From the NCBI GenBank assembly GCA_003153055.1, contig PMBV01000173.1, positions 1 to 11,375 of the forward strand: a stretch of DNA of 11,375 bases, written 5' to 3'. This document shows positions 1 through 6,146 of this stretch, piece by piece. The notes below the pieces were generated by a model that did no database searches, had not been told where the DNA came from, and saw only the letters and a list, made by a program, of their open reading frames with translations. Source of the stretch: Myxococcales bacterium. GTDB lineage: Bacteria > Myxococcota > Myxococcia > Myxococcales > Myxococcaceae. The position numbers were made by a program, and so were the translations under genes. Position 1 is the first letter of the stretch. Each line of letters begins with the position of its first letter.

Positions 1-300
1 AAGGTCACCAAGGTCACCGACTTCGGCGCCTTCGTCGAGATCGAGCCTGGCATCGAAGGCCTGGTGCACGTGTCCGAGATGAAGGACGAGCGGGTCGAGA
101 ACCCCCGCGACGTCGTGCAGGAGGCTCAGGAGGTCGATGTGAAGATCATCGACATCAACACCTCCGACCGGAAGATCGCCCTGTCGATGAAGGCGCTCCT
201 CCACGAGGGTGAGGACGACTACCGCGAGTACCTGAAGAAGCAGGCTGAGTCGGCCAAGGCCCGCCTCGGCGACGTGATGCAAGGGAAGTTCCGCCGCTAA
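1..300 (+). CDS. rpsA: 30S ribosomal protein S1, C-terminal fragment (5' end outside window)
   Basis: The frame is open from the first base and gives the last 99 residues of a protein whose start lies upstream. Residues 1-60 form an S1-type OB-fold RNA-binding repeat: VTKVTDFGAFVEI, then GIEGLVHVSEM, then VDVKIIDINTSDRKIALSMKAL. This is the arrangement of the terminal repeat of ribosomal protein S1, which binds mRNA on the 30S subunit and helps load structured messages. The tail of about 30 residues is charged and helical and ends in GKFRR. A hairpin terminator follows the stop codon by 25 nt, so this is the end of its transcript. Another S1-repeat protein cannot be fully excluded because the upstream repeats are not visible, but the repeat-plus-short-tail ending fits S1 best. 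Confidence 0.78.
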   Translation, partial: KVTKVTDFGAFVEIEPGIEGLVHVSEMKDERVENPRDVVQEAQEVDVKIIDINTSDRKIALSMKALLHEGEDDYREYLKKQAESAKARLGDVMQGKFRR

Positions 301-325
301 CCAACAGCGAGCGAGCTGAACCACC

Positions 326-356
326 AGGGCCGGCACCTGTCACAGGGGCCGGCCCT
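326..356 (+). terminator. Hairpin terminator after the S1 gene
   Basis: A perfect 9-bp stem (AGGGCCGGC at 326-334, GCCGGCCCT at 348-356) encloses a second 4-bp stem (CCTG at 336-339, CAGG at 343-346) separated by one A/G mismatch, leaving a 3-nt loop. Only two T residues follow, so it is a T-poor but very stable structure, as is common in GC-rich genomes. It lies between the S1 stop codon and the thiolase leader. Confidence 0.65.
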
Positions 357-367
357 TCGTGTATGGT
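339..367 (+). promoter_or_regulatory. Possible promoter of the thiolase gene
   Basis: GTCACA (339-344) and TATGGT (362-367) are 17 nt apart, each matching four of six consensus bases of a sigma70-type promoter. The -35 element falls in the loop and inner stem of the terminator hairpin. A start near 374 would give a leader of about 50 nt containing a good ribosome binding site, GGAGG at 416-420, 5 nt before the ATG. The match is modest and could be chance. Confidence 0.27.
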
Positions 368-425
368 CGCGCCTTGAGGAACATCAGCCCCGTCTGAAGG
401 CGGCACCTCAACCCCGGAGGCACAC

Positions 426-1604
426 ATGGCACGAGACGTGGTCATTGTCGGAGCGGCGCGGACCCCCATCGGCGCGTTTCAGGGCGCCCTCGCATCGGTC
501 ACCGCCCCACACCTGGGCGCCGTGGCCATCAAGGCTGCGCTGGAGCGGGCTGGGGTGAAGGGCGAGCTCGTGGAGCACGTGTACATGGGCAACGTGCTGA
601 CCGCGGGCGTGGGGCAGGCTCCGGCGCGGCAGGCGGCTCGCTACGCGGGGCTCCCCGACGGCACACCGGCCGTGACGATCGGCAAGGTGTGCGGCTCGGG
701 GCTTCAGGCCGTGGTGAACGCCTACCAGATGGTGGCGCTGGGTGAGGCCGAGGTGGTGGTGGCTGGCGGCATGGAGTCGATGTCGAACGCCCCGTACCTC
801 TCGCTCCAGCTGCGCAACGGCGCCCGCATGGGCCACGTCGAGTTCAAGGACTCGATGGTCTACGACGGGCTCACCGACGTCTACGACAACGTGCACATGG
901 GCGTGTGCGCCGAGCAGTGCGCGACCGATCTCAAGATCTCCCGCGCCGCGCAAGACGAGTTCTCGATGGAGTCGACGAACCGCGCCATTCGCTCGCAGAA
1001 GGAGGGGCTGTTCAAGGCGGAGATCGCCACGGTCACGGTGCCGTCGAAGAAGGGCGATCCGACCCTCGTCACCGAGGACGAAGGCCCCAAGAATGCCCGG
1101 GTAGACAAGATCCCCACGCTCAAGCCGGTGTTCAAGAAGGACGGCACGGTGACGGCGGCCAACGCCTCGTCGATCAACGACGGCGGGGCGGCGCTGGTGC
1201 TGATGAGTGCCGAGCGGGCCAAGGCGCTGGGTGTCCCGGTGCTCGCGCGAATCGCCGGCCACGCCTCGGCGGCCCGCAAGCCCGTGGAGTTCACCATCGC
1301 GCCGGCCGATGCCATCAACAAGCTGCTCCAGCGCGTCGGGAAGTCGGTGAACGACGTCGACACCTGGGAGATCAACGAGGCCTTCGCGGTGGTGGCGCTG
1401 GCCAACAACCAGCTCCTCAAGCTCGACCCGGCCAAGGTGAACGTCCGCGGCGGTGCGGTGTGCCTGGGGCACCCCATCGGTGCGTCGGGCGCGCGGGTGC
1501 TGGTGACCCTGCTGCACATCATGAAGGATCAGGGCTCCAAGCGGGGTGTCGCGTCGCTCTGTATCGGCGGCGGCGAGGGCATCGCCTTGATGGTCGAGCG
1601 GTGA
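426..1604 (+). CDS. Acetyl-CoA C-acetyltransferase (thiolase II type)
   Basis: This is a 392-residue biosynthetic-type thiolase of normal family length. It condenses two acetyl-CoA into acetoacetyl-CoA, or runs the reverse cleavage, in the cytosol; the product feeds mevalonate, polyhydroxybutyrate or ketone-body pathways. All signatures are intact: nucleophile Cys89 in GKVCGSGLQAV, GGMESMS at 114-120, the INEAFA motif with its active-site Asn near 317, His349 in GHPIGASGA, and second active-site Cys379 in CIGGGEG. The start is set by ATG 426 with GGAGG 5 nt upstream. It stands between the S1 terminator and the PilZ gene with no reductase, synthase or acyl-CoA dehydrogenase beside it, so the window does not say which pathway it serves (atoB, thlA and phaA type names are all possible). 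Confidence 0.95.
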   Translation: MARDVVIVGAARTPIGAFQGALASVTAPHLGAVAIKAALERAGVKGELVEHVYMGNVLTAGVGQAPARQAARYAGLPDGTPAVTIGKVCGSGLQAVVNAYQMVALGEAEVVVAGGMESMSNAPYLSLQLRNGARMGHVEFKDSMVYDGLTDVYDNVHMGVCAEQCATDLKISRAAQDEFSMESTNRAIRSQKEGLFKAEIATVTVPSKKGDPTLVTEDEGPKNARVDKIPTLKPVFKKDGTVTAANASSINDGGAALVLMSAERAKALGVPVLARIAGHASAARKPVEFTIAPADAINKLLQRVGKSVNDVDTWEINEAFAVVALANNQLLKLDPAKVNVRGGAVCLGHPIGASGARVLVTLLHIMKDQGSKRGVASLCIGGGEGIALMVER

Positions 1605-1616
1605 TGATGTCGTGAC

Positions 1617-1630
1617 GCGCCAGGCAGGTA
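1617..1630 (+). repeat. 14-bp repeat copy 1, upstream of the PilZ gene
   Basis: GCGCCAGGCAGGTA occurs here, ending 12 nt before the PilZ start codon, and again at 5585-5598, ending 13 nt before the ATG at 5612. In both copies it runs straight into a -10-like hexamer (here TACACT at 1631-1636). No convincing -35 element or Shine-Dalgarno sequence accompanies this copy. Confidence 0.5.
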
Positions 1631-1642
1631 TACACTCAAGAC

Positions 1643-2017
1643 ATGGCTGCAGATCCCGCAGACAAGCCTTCGCGAAAGTCGGAACGGCTCCAGCACGAGC
1701 TCTTGGTCGCCTACCGCACCGTTGACGGCTTCATCACGGACTGGGCCGTGAACATCAGCCACGGTGGCGTGTTCATCAACACCCGGAACCCCTTGGCCAT
1801 CGGCAGCGTGGTGCGCCTCATCGTCTCTCTGCCGGGGGCCGATTTCCCCTTCGATCTGACCGGGCGAGTCATTCGAGTTCAGCCGTACGATCCCGACGGT
1901 GGGCAGGTGGCGGGCATGGGCCTCGAGTTCATCGACATCGACGACGACAAGCGAACGCGCCTGGAGCGCTTCGTCGAGACCCTGCGCAAAGAGCTCCCTG
2001 ACGAGGCGCGAAAGTAG
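1643..2017 (+). CDS. PilZ domain protein, probable cyclic di-GMP receptor
   Basis: This 124-residue protein is essentially one PilZ domain, the receptor fold for cyclic di-GMP. The two binding motifs are present: an RxxxR-type motif at Arg11-Arg15 and Asn37-Ile-Ser39-His-Gly41-Gly42 (D/NxSxxG). The beta-barrel strands follow, for example GSVVRLIVSLPG and FDLTGRVIRV, then GMGLEFIDID and a C-terminal helix. Stand-alone PilZ proteins of this form are abundant in myxobacteria, where some act in motility and polarity. No signal peptide or membrane segment is seen, so it should be cytosolic. It starts 38 nt after the thiolase and ends 3 nt before the RNA methyltransferase start, suggesting co-transcription with the latter. 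The start region has no clear Shine-Dalgarno; a TATACACT sequence lies just before the ATG, hinting at a very short or absent leader. Confidence 0.9.
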   Translation: MAADPADKPSRKSERLQHELLVAYRTVDGFITDWAVNISHGGVFINTRNPLAIGSVVRLIVSLPGADFPFDLTGRVIRVQPYDPDGGQVAGMGLEFIDIDDDKRTRLERFVETLRKELPDEARK

Positions 2018-2020
2018 GGA

Positions 2021-3277
2021 GTGCGTCGCCTCGAGCTCGCCATCGAGCGGTTGTCCAAGTCGGGTGACGGGGTGGCCCACCTCGAGGGCCGCGCCGTCTT
2101 CGTTCCCGGGGCGCTCCCCGGTGAGCGGGTGATCGCCACGCTCAACGAGGGCCAACGGGCGCTGCGGGCCGAGCTGCTCCAAGTGCTGACGCCCAGCCCA
2201 GCCCGCCGCAGGCCTGCGTGCCCGCTGGCCGATCGCTGCGGTGGGTGCGACTGGATGCACGTCGAGGAGACCACCCAGGTCCTCGAGAAGGAGCAGATCG
2301 TCGTGTCGGCCCTCGAGCATCTGGGTGGCATCGACCCCTCGAGGTACCGCCGCCGCCCCACCGTGACCTCGACCGCGGCCATGGGGTACCGGCGCCGAGC
2401 CGTGCTCCACCCCGCCGACGGTGGCCTCGGGTACTTCGGCCGCCGGAGCCACGAGCGCATACGCGTCGAGCGTTGCCCGGCGCTCACTCCATCGCTCGAG
2501 GCCATGCCCGGGGCGCTCGGCGTGAGGCTCGCGCCGATGCTCAAGGATCTCGAGGAGCTACACCTGCTCGAGTGCGAGGGGCGGGTGGCGCTCAGCGCCC
2601 ACCTGAAAGGCACCGTGCGTCCCCGGCATCTCGAGCTCCTCGAACCACTCGTCCGCGAAGGCACGGTCGATGGCGTGGTCCTGGTTCCGGGCGCGGGGAA
2701 GGGCTCCCTCGAGCTCCTCGGGGATCCAGTGCTCGAGGAGCGCGGCGTGCTCCACCGCCCCGACGGGTTCGCGCAGGCCAACGCAGAGGTCAATCGGCAG
2801 CTCGTCCGCGAGGCGGTGGAGCTCTTGGAGCTCGTCGGCCGTCCCTCGGTGCTCGAGCTGTACTCGGGCAACGGCAACTTCACCTTCGACATCGCCCAGG
2901 AGGCCGGCTCGGTGGTCGCGGTCGAGTCGGCGGCCATCTCAGTTCAGTTGGCCCAGCAGGCAGCGCGGGCCCGGCGCATCGAGGGGCTCCGGTTGGTGCA
3001 GGGAGACTGCGAGAAGATCGCCGAGGGCATGGTGAGGGAAGGGCGACGCTTCGACCGGATCCTCCTCGACCCTCCACGCTCGGGCGCTCCAGGGGCTGGG
3101 CGGTGGGCCTCTCGGCTCCTCGCCTCTCGGGTGGTGTACATCGCGTGCGATCCCGCGGCCCTGGCTCGCGACGCGGCCGGCCTGGTCTCCGAGGGCTACA
3201 GCCCGCTGGTGCTCGAGCTGTTCGACCTGTTCCCCCAAACTCGACACGTGGAGGCGGTGATGGCGTTCGGCCGGTGA
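2021..3277 (+). CDS. RNA 5-methyluridine methyltransferase, TrmA/RlmD family
   Basis: The protein has 418 residues and follows the plan of RlmD (RumA), which methylates a uridine at C5 in 23S rRNA using S-adenosylmethionine. A TRAM RNA-binding domain fills residues 1-57. Four cysteines for a 4Fe-4S cluster are in place: Cys67, Cys73, Cys76 (CPLADRCGGC) and Cys152. The SAM site is VLELYSGNGNFTF, motif IV is LLDPPRSG, the catalytic nucleophile is Cys376 in IACDPAALARD, and the general base is Glu411 in TRHVEAV. GTG 2021 is chosen because the TRAM domain begins at once and the gene lies 3 nt after the PilZ stop, which suggests coupled translation. TRAM plus Fe-S argues against TrmA itself. Which rRNA position it modifies (RlmD or RlmCD type) cannot be read from sequence alone. 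Confidence 0.9.
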   Translation: MRRLELAIERLSKSGDGVAHLEGRAVFVPGALPGERVIATLNEGQRALRAELLQVLTPSPARRRPACPLADRCGGCDWMHVEETTQVLEKEQIVVSALEHLGGIDPSRYRRRPTVTSTAAMGYRRRAVLHPADGGLGYFGRRSHERIRVERCPALTPSLEAMPGALGVRLAPMLKDLEELHLLECEGRVALSAHLKGTVRPRHLELLEPLVREGTVDGVVLVPGAGKGSLELLGDPVLEERGVLHRPDGFAQANAEVNRQLVREAVELLELVGRPSVLELYSGNGNFTFDIAQEAGSVVAVESAAISVQLAQQAARARRIEGLRLVQGDCEKIAEGMVREGRRFDRILLDPPRSGAPGAGRWASRLLASRVVYIACDPAALARDAAGLVSEGYSPLVLELFDLFPQTRHVEAVMAFGR

Positions 3278-3318
3278 CGCGCGTGGCAGCGGGGCGGCTG
3301 GGCGGGTAGAAGCGGCTG

Positions 3319-4719
3319 GTGGAGCAACGGATCGTCGAGTTCGCCGAGGTCCTTCGCCAGAACGGCCTGCGGGTGTCCGTGGGCGAGGTCGAGGACGCGA
3401 CCCGAGCGCTGGTCGAGGTGGGCCTGTTGGAGCGAGAGCCCACCCGCGCCGTGCTCAAGGCCACGCTGTGCAAGCGGGCGAGCGACGTCGGCACCTTCGA
3501 CCGAGCCTTCGACTTCTTCTTCACTGGGGCCTCGAAGATGCTCGAGGGGCTCGACCGCTCCCTCGCCAAGCGCCTCGAGGAGGAGGGCCTGCTCGAGGGT
3601 GACGAGCTCGAGATGATCGTCGCCATGCTCGGCTCGCTCGCAGGCCAGCTCTCGCCCCTGACCCAGGCAGCGCTGGCGGGAGACCGCGCCGCCCTGGCCG
3701 GCCTCCTGCGGCGAGCATCGCTCGAGCTCGACCTCTCGAGGTTGGAGAACGCGCTCCAGACGGGCTTCTACAGCCGACGCCTCCTGTCGGCGGCTGGGGC
3801 GGAGACCATGCGCGGCGACCTCTCCAGCCTCGCCACCGAGCTCAAGGCCCGGGGCCTCGACGCCAAGGGGCTCGAGGTCGTCTCGCGACACCTGGCCCAG
3901 GCGCTTCGAGGGGTGGAAGACGCCGCCCGCGCCGAGGTGAAGCGGGCCTCCGACGCCCGCCTTCGAACCAGCGCCCAGGGGCCCACCGACACGCCCCTCG
4001 GGCGCCTCTCGGTTCAGGAGCGCGCCATCGTGACCCGCGCGGTCAGGGCGCTCGCTGAGAAGCTCAAGGCCCGCCTGCTTCGCCGACGGCGTTCGACCCG
4101 GCGGGGCCAGCTCAACCCCCGGCGCACGCTCCGGCGCAACCTCACCGCCGGCGGGGTGCCAATGGTGCCCGTCTTTCGAATTCGCCGCCCGATGCGGCCC
4201 GAAGTCGTGGTGCTGTGCGACGTGTCGGACTCGGTGCGAACCACCAGCCAGATGATGCTCCTGTTCACCTGGACGCTGCAGTCGTTGTTCGCCCGGGTGC
4301 GGAGCTTCATCTTCGTCTCCCAGCTGGGAGAGGTCACCCGCCTCTTCAAGGACGCCAAGCCCGAAGAAGCCGTCGAGCTCGTCACCGCCAGTGACGTCAT
4401 CTCACTCGCCTCGAACTCGAACTACGGCAACGCCTTGGCCCAATTCGCGCGGCACCATCTGGGCAGCGTCACCCGGAGGACCACCGTCATGGTGATCGGC
4501 GATGGTCGAAACAATTTCAACGAGGCCAACGTCTGGGCGCTCGAGGACATCGCGCGAAAGGCACGACGCCTGGTGTGGATCGCCACCGAGCCGACGACCA
4601 ACTGGGGCTTCGGCGATTCGGAGATGGCGAGCTACGCCCGCGTGGCGAGCCAGGTCGTGGTGGTGCGGACGCTGGGCGATCTCGAGCGGGTCGCCCCACA
4701 GCTCGTGCCCAGCCGCTGA
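3319..4719 (+). CDS. CoxE-like von Willebrand factor A domain protein
   Basis: This 466-residue cytosolic protein has a helical N-terminal region (1-250), a very basic linker (about 250-295, with runs such as RRRRSTRR), and a C-terminal VWA domain (about 294-466). The metal-site motif DxSxS is exact at Asp301-Val-Ser303-Asp-Ser305, and Asp395 in GDGRNN fits the third metal-site segment. The usual Thr segment reads SNSNYG (365-370), so the canonical Thr seems replaced by Asn or Tyr. CoxE-family proteins usually work with a MoxR-type AAA+ ATPase to mature or insert cofactors into target enzymes; none is encoded in this window. The start is GTG 3319, 41 nt after the methyltransferase; TAGAAG at 3307-3312 sits 6 nt upstream and no clear Shine-Dalgarno is present. 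The family call is firm; the cellular role is unknown. Confidence 0.85.
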   Translation: MEQRIVEFAEVLRQNGLRVSVGEVEDATRALVEVGLLEREPTRAVLKATLCKRASDVGTFDRAFDFFFTGASKMLEGLDRSLAKRLEEEGLLEGDELEMIVAMLGSLAGQLSPLTQAALAGDRAALAGLLRRASLELDLSRLENALQTGFYSRRLLSAAGAETMRGDLSSLATELKARGLDAKGLEVVSRHLAQALRGVEDAARAEVKRASDARLRTSAQGPTDTPLGRLSVQERAIVTRAVRALAEKLKARLLRRRRSTRRGQLNPRRTLRRNLTAGGVPMVPVFRIRRPMRPEVVVLCDVSDSVRTTSQMMLLFTWTLQSLFARVRSFIFVSQLGEVTRLFKDAKPEEAVELVTASDVISLASNSNYGNALAQFARHHLGSVTRRTTVMVIGDGRNNFNEANVWALEDIARKARRLVWIATEPTTNWGFGDSEMASYARVASQVVVVRTLGDLERVAPQLVPSR

Positions 4720-4736
4720 AGGTGAGGCGAGCCCTC

Positions 4737-5480
4737 TCAGGCCGCTCTGATCACCCTCGCTCTGGTAGGCGCCATGAACTTCTTGGTGCCGTTCTTGAAG
4801 GCCAAGAGGAGCCCCTGGAAGGAGCGCGCCGTGTCCCGCGAGATGGCCTCGTTCATGAAGAAGATCGTCACGTTGAAGGCGCTGGTGCCTGGGTACCCGC
4901 CGCCAATTCCAAAGACCGTCTGCACGTGGTGGGTCGCGACGAAGTCCTGGGCGGGAATGATGTGCCGCCCGAGGAGGTCTTTGGCCTTGGTGGCATCATC
5001 CACGTAGAAGCCCCCGGCGAGGCGCCCCAACGCTTCGGTGTCGATTTGGCCTCCGCCGTGGATCCAGCCCAGGTCGACGCCGAGCTGCTCGAGGAGCGCG
5101 CTCACCATGGGAATGGCGCTGACGAACTTGGCCGAGACCAGCGGAATGCCAGCATGCGCCTTGGAACACGCCCGGTCGTTCCACTCAGGGCGCGCGCCTG
5201 CCGTGCCCAACAGGGCCAGCACCGCGGAGGTCGGCCCGAGAGAGAGCTGAGCCTTCGTGGCCATCTCGTCGGCGGCGGCCCGCGTCGCCTCGGGCAGGTC
5301 GCGGTAGTCGAGGGTGACATAGGTGCGCACCAAGACCAGCGACTCCCGGAGGTGGTGAAAGAGGGCCTGGGCGAAGCGCTGAGCGGCCTCCTCGAGCGAG
5401 ATGCCACTCTGCGCGGACACCTCGTCGATGGCCCGCCTGAACTGGGCACGCTGGTCCGCATCCATGGCGCTCAGTCGCAC
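4737..5480 (-). CDS. Stand-alone sensory-type domain protein, function unknown
   Basis: This leftward gene encodes 247 residues from GTG 5480, chosen because AAGGGGGG lies 4 nt upstream. ATG 5465 (5 residues shorter) lacks such a site, and an ATG at 5567 would extend the protein across the putative promoter. Residues 10-75 are helical. The rest carries the motifs LLGTAGARPEWNDR (90-103), IPLVS with PM and LLEQLG (112-134), FYVDDA (158-163), IIPAQDFV (174-181) and VFGIGGGYPGTSAFNVTIFF (189-208). From memory, this motif set matches an uncharacterised region at the N-terminus of PAS/GAF-linked histidine kinases in myxobacteria and cyanobacteria; that link is recollection and needs a profile search. 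There is no kinase, receiver or GGDEF part, signal peptide or membrane segment. The gene converges on the VWA gene (17-bp gap) and diverges from the gene at 5612. Confidence 0.75.
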   Translation of the reverse strand: MRLSAMDADQRAQFRRAIDEVSAQSGISLEEAAQRFAQALFHHLRESLVLVRTYVTLDYRDLPEATRAAADEMATKAQLSLGPTSAVLALLGTAGARPEWNDRACSKAHAGIPLVSAKFVSAIPMVSALLEQLGVDLGWIHGGGQIDTEALGRLAGGFYVDDATKAKDLLGRHIIPAQDFVATHHVQTVFGIGGGYPGTSAFNVTIFFMNEAISRDTARSFQGLLLAFKNGTKKFMAPTRARVIRAA

Positions 5481-5514
5481 GGTGCCCCCCTTCGGTCCTG
5501 CGTTCCGTTCAAAA

Positions 5515-5542
5515 AACCTAACGTGCGCCGCTCCCGGAGCAA
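5515..5542 (-). promoter_or_regulatory. Possible promoter of the leftward gene ending at 4737
   Basis: Read leftward, TTGCTC (complement of 5537-5542) is followed after 16 nt by TAGGTT (complement of 5515-5520). A start near 5508 would give a leader of about 28 nt ending in the G-rich ribosome binding site before GTG 5480. It lies in the 131-bp region between two divergent genes. The match to consensus is partial. Confidence 0.35.
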
Positions 5543-5584
5543 GGCTTTCGACTTGGCAGCGAGACATCTGGGGTCGCGCGCGGT

Positions 5585-5598
5585 GCGCCAGGCAGGTA
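5585..5598 (+). repeat. 14-bp repeat copy 2, upstream of the gene at 5612
   Basis: This is an exact second copy of GCGCCAGGCAGGTA (first at 1617-1630). It overlaps a -10-like TAGCCT (5597-5602) that ends 9 nt before ATG 5612. No -35 element at the usual distance is recognisable. The weak GGGGA at 5605-5609 may serve as the ribosome binding site. Confidence 0.5.
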
Positions 5599-5611
5599 GC
5601 CTGCGGGGAAC

Positions 5612-6088
5612 ATGGACGTCAAGACGCTGAGGCTCGCATCGATCCAGTTGACCGAGCCACTCCTCCTACAGTTCCTCGCCTACGAGCAGGCCCTCGTCGC
5701 CGAGCTCGACCGCTCCGAAGGCCACACCGACTGGAGCGGGCGCTTTGCCTTTGCCCACCAGCACGCGCTCCACGAGTCGAAGCTCGACGTGCACACCTAC
5801 GCAAAAGTCCGCGCCCTGGTGGGAGACTGGTGTAGCCGGCGAGGAACCCTCGAGGTGGTGCGGCGCAGGCTGGGGACCGCCAAGGCCAGCGCGACCGAGA
5901 CCCTGGCGACCCCGAAAGAGCAGCGGCTGATCGAACGGGCCGAGCGAGAGCTCCCGGCGCTCGAGCAGCTCACCGATCTCGAGGAACGCTACGGGCGAGA
6001 GGCGGTGGCGCTCCTGGAGCGGCATGGCGAGGCCGTGCTGGCCAGCCACCGCACGGTCGCTCACCGTGAGGGGTGTCACCAGCTCTGA
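5612..6088 (+). CDS. Conserved-looking hypothetical protein, cytosolic, largely helical
   Basis: I do not recognise this 158-residue protein. It has no signal peptide, membrane segment, cysteine cluster or nucleotide-binding motif. Composition and periodicity (LLLQFLAYEQALVAELD, ERAERELPALEQLTDLEERYG) suggest an almost all-helical protein, possibly with a short coiled coil at about 105-145. A histidine-rich stretch lies at about 48-60 (FAFAHQHALHESKLDVH). Codon usage matches its neighbours, and the frame begins at a sensible ATG with a promoter-like sequence just upstream, which supports it as a real gene. It diverges from the sensory-type gene and ends 58 nt before miaB. I infer no function. 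Confidence 0.7.
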   Translation: MDVKTLRLASIQLTEPLLLQFLAYEQALVAELDRSEGHTDWSGRFAFAHQHALHESKLDVHTYAKVRALVGDWCSRRGTLEVVRRRLGTAKASATETLATPKEQRLIERAERELPALEQLTDLEERYGREAVALLERHGEAVLASHRTVAHREGCHQL

Positions 6089-6146
6089 GCCCCGGGCCGT
6101 GGTGGGGCATTGACTTGAACCCCCGCTGCGCTCCAGAAGGCCTCCC

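Noticed and set aside
408..1517. Long leftward open frame opposite the thiolase gene
   Set aside because: It is the antisense mirror of a highly conserved enzyme with all active-site residues. Its translation is rich in His, Arg, Gly and Leu without any recognisable domain, as expected from GC-rich codon bias.
3319..5480. MoxR-VWA or defence-type operon around the VWA protein
   Set aside because: No AAA+ ATPase, nuclease or other effector is present. The genes on either side are a housekeeping-type RNA methyltransferase and a convergent gene on the other strand.
6089..6108. GCCCC/GGGGC hairpin before miaB as a terminator
   Set aside because: The stem is only 5 bp with a 10-nt loop, and no T-run follows; it is expected by chance in GC-rich DNA.
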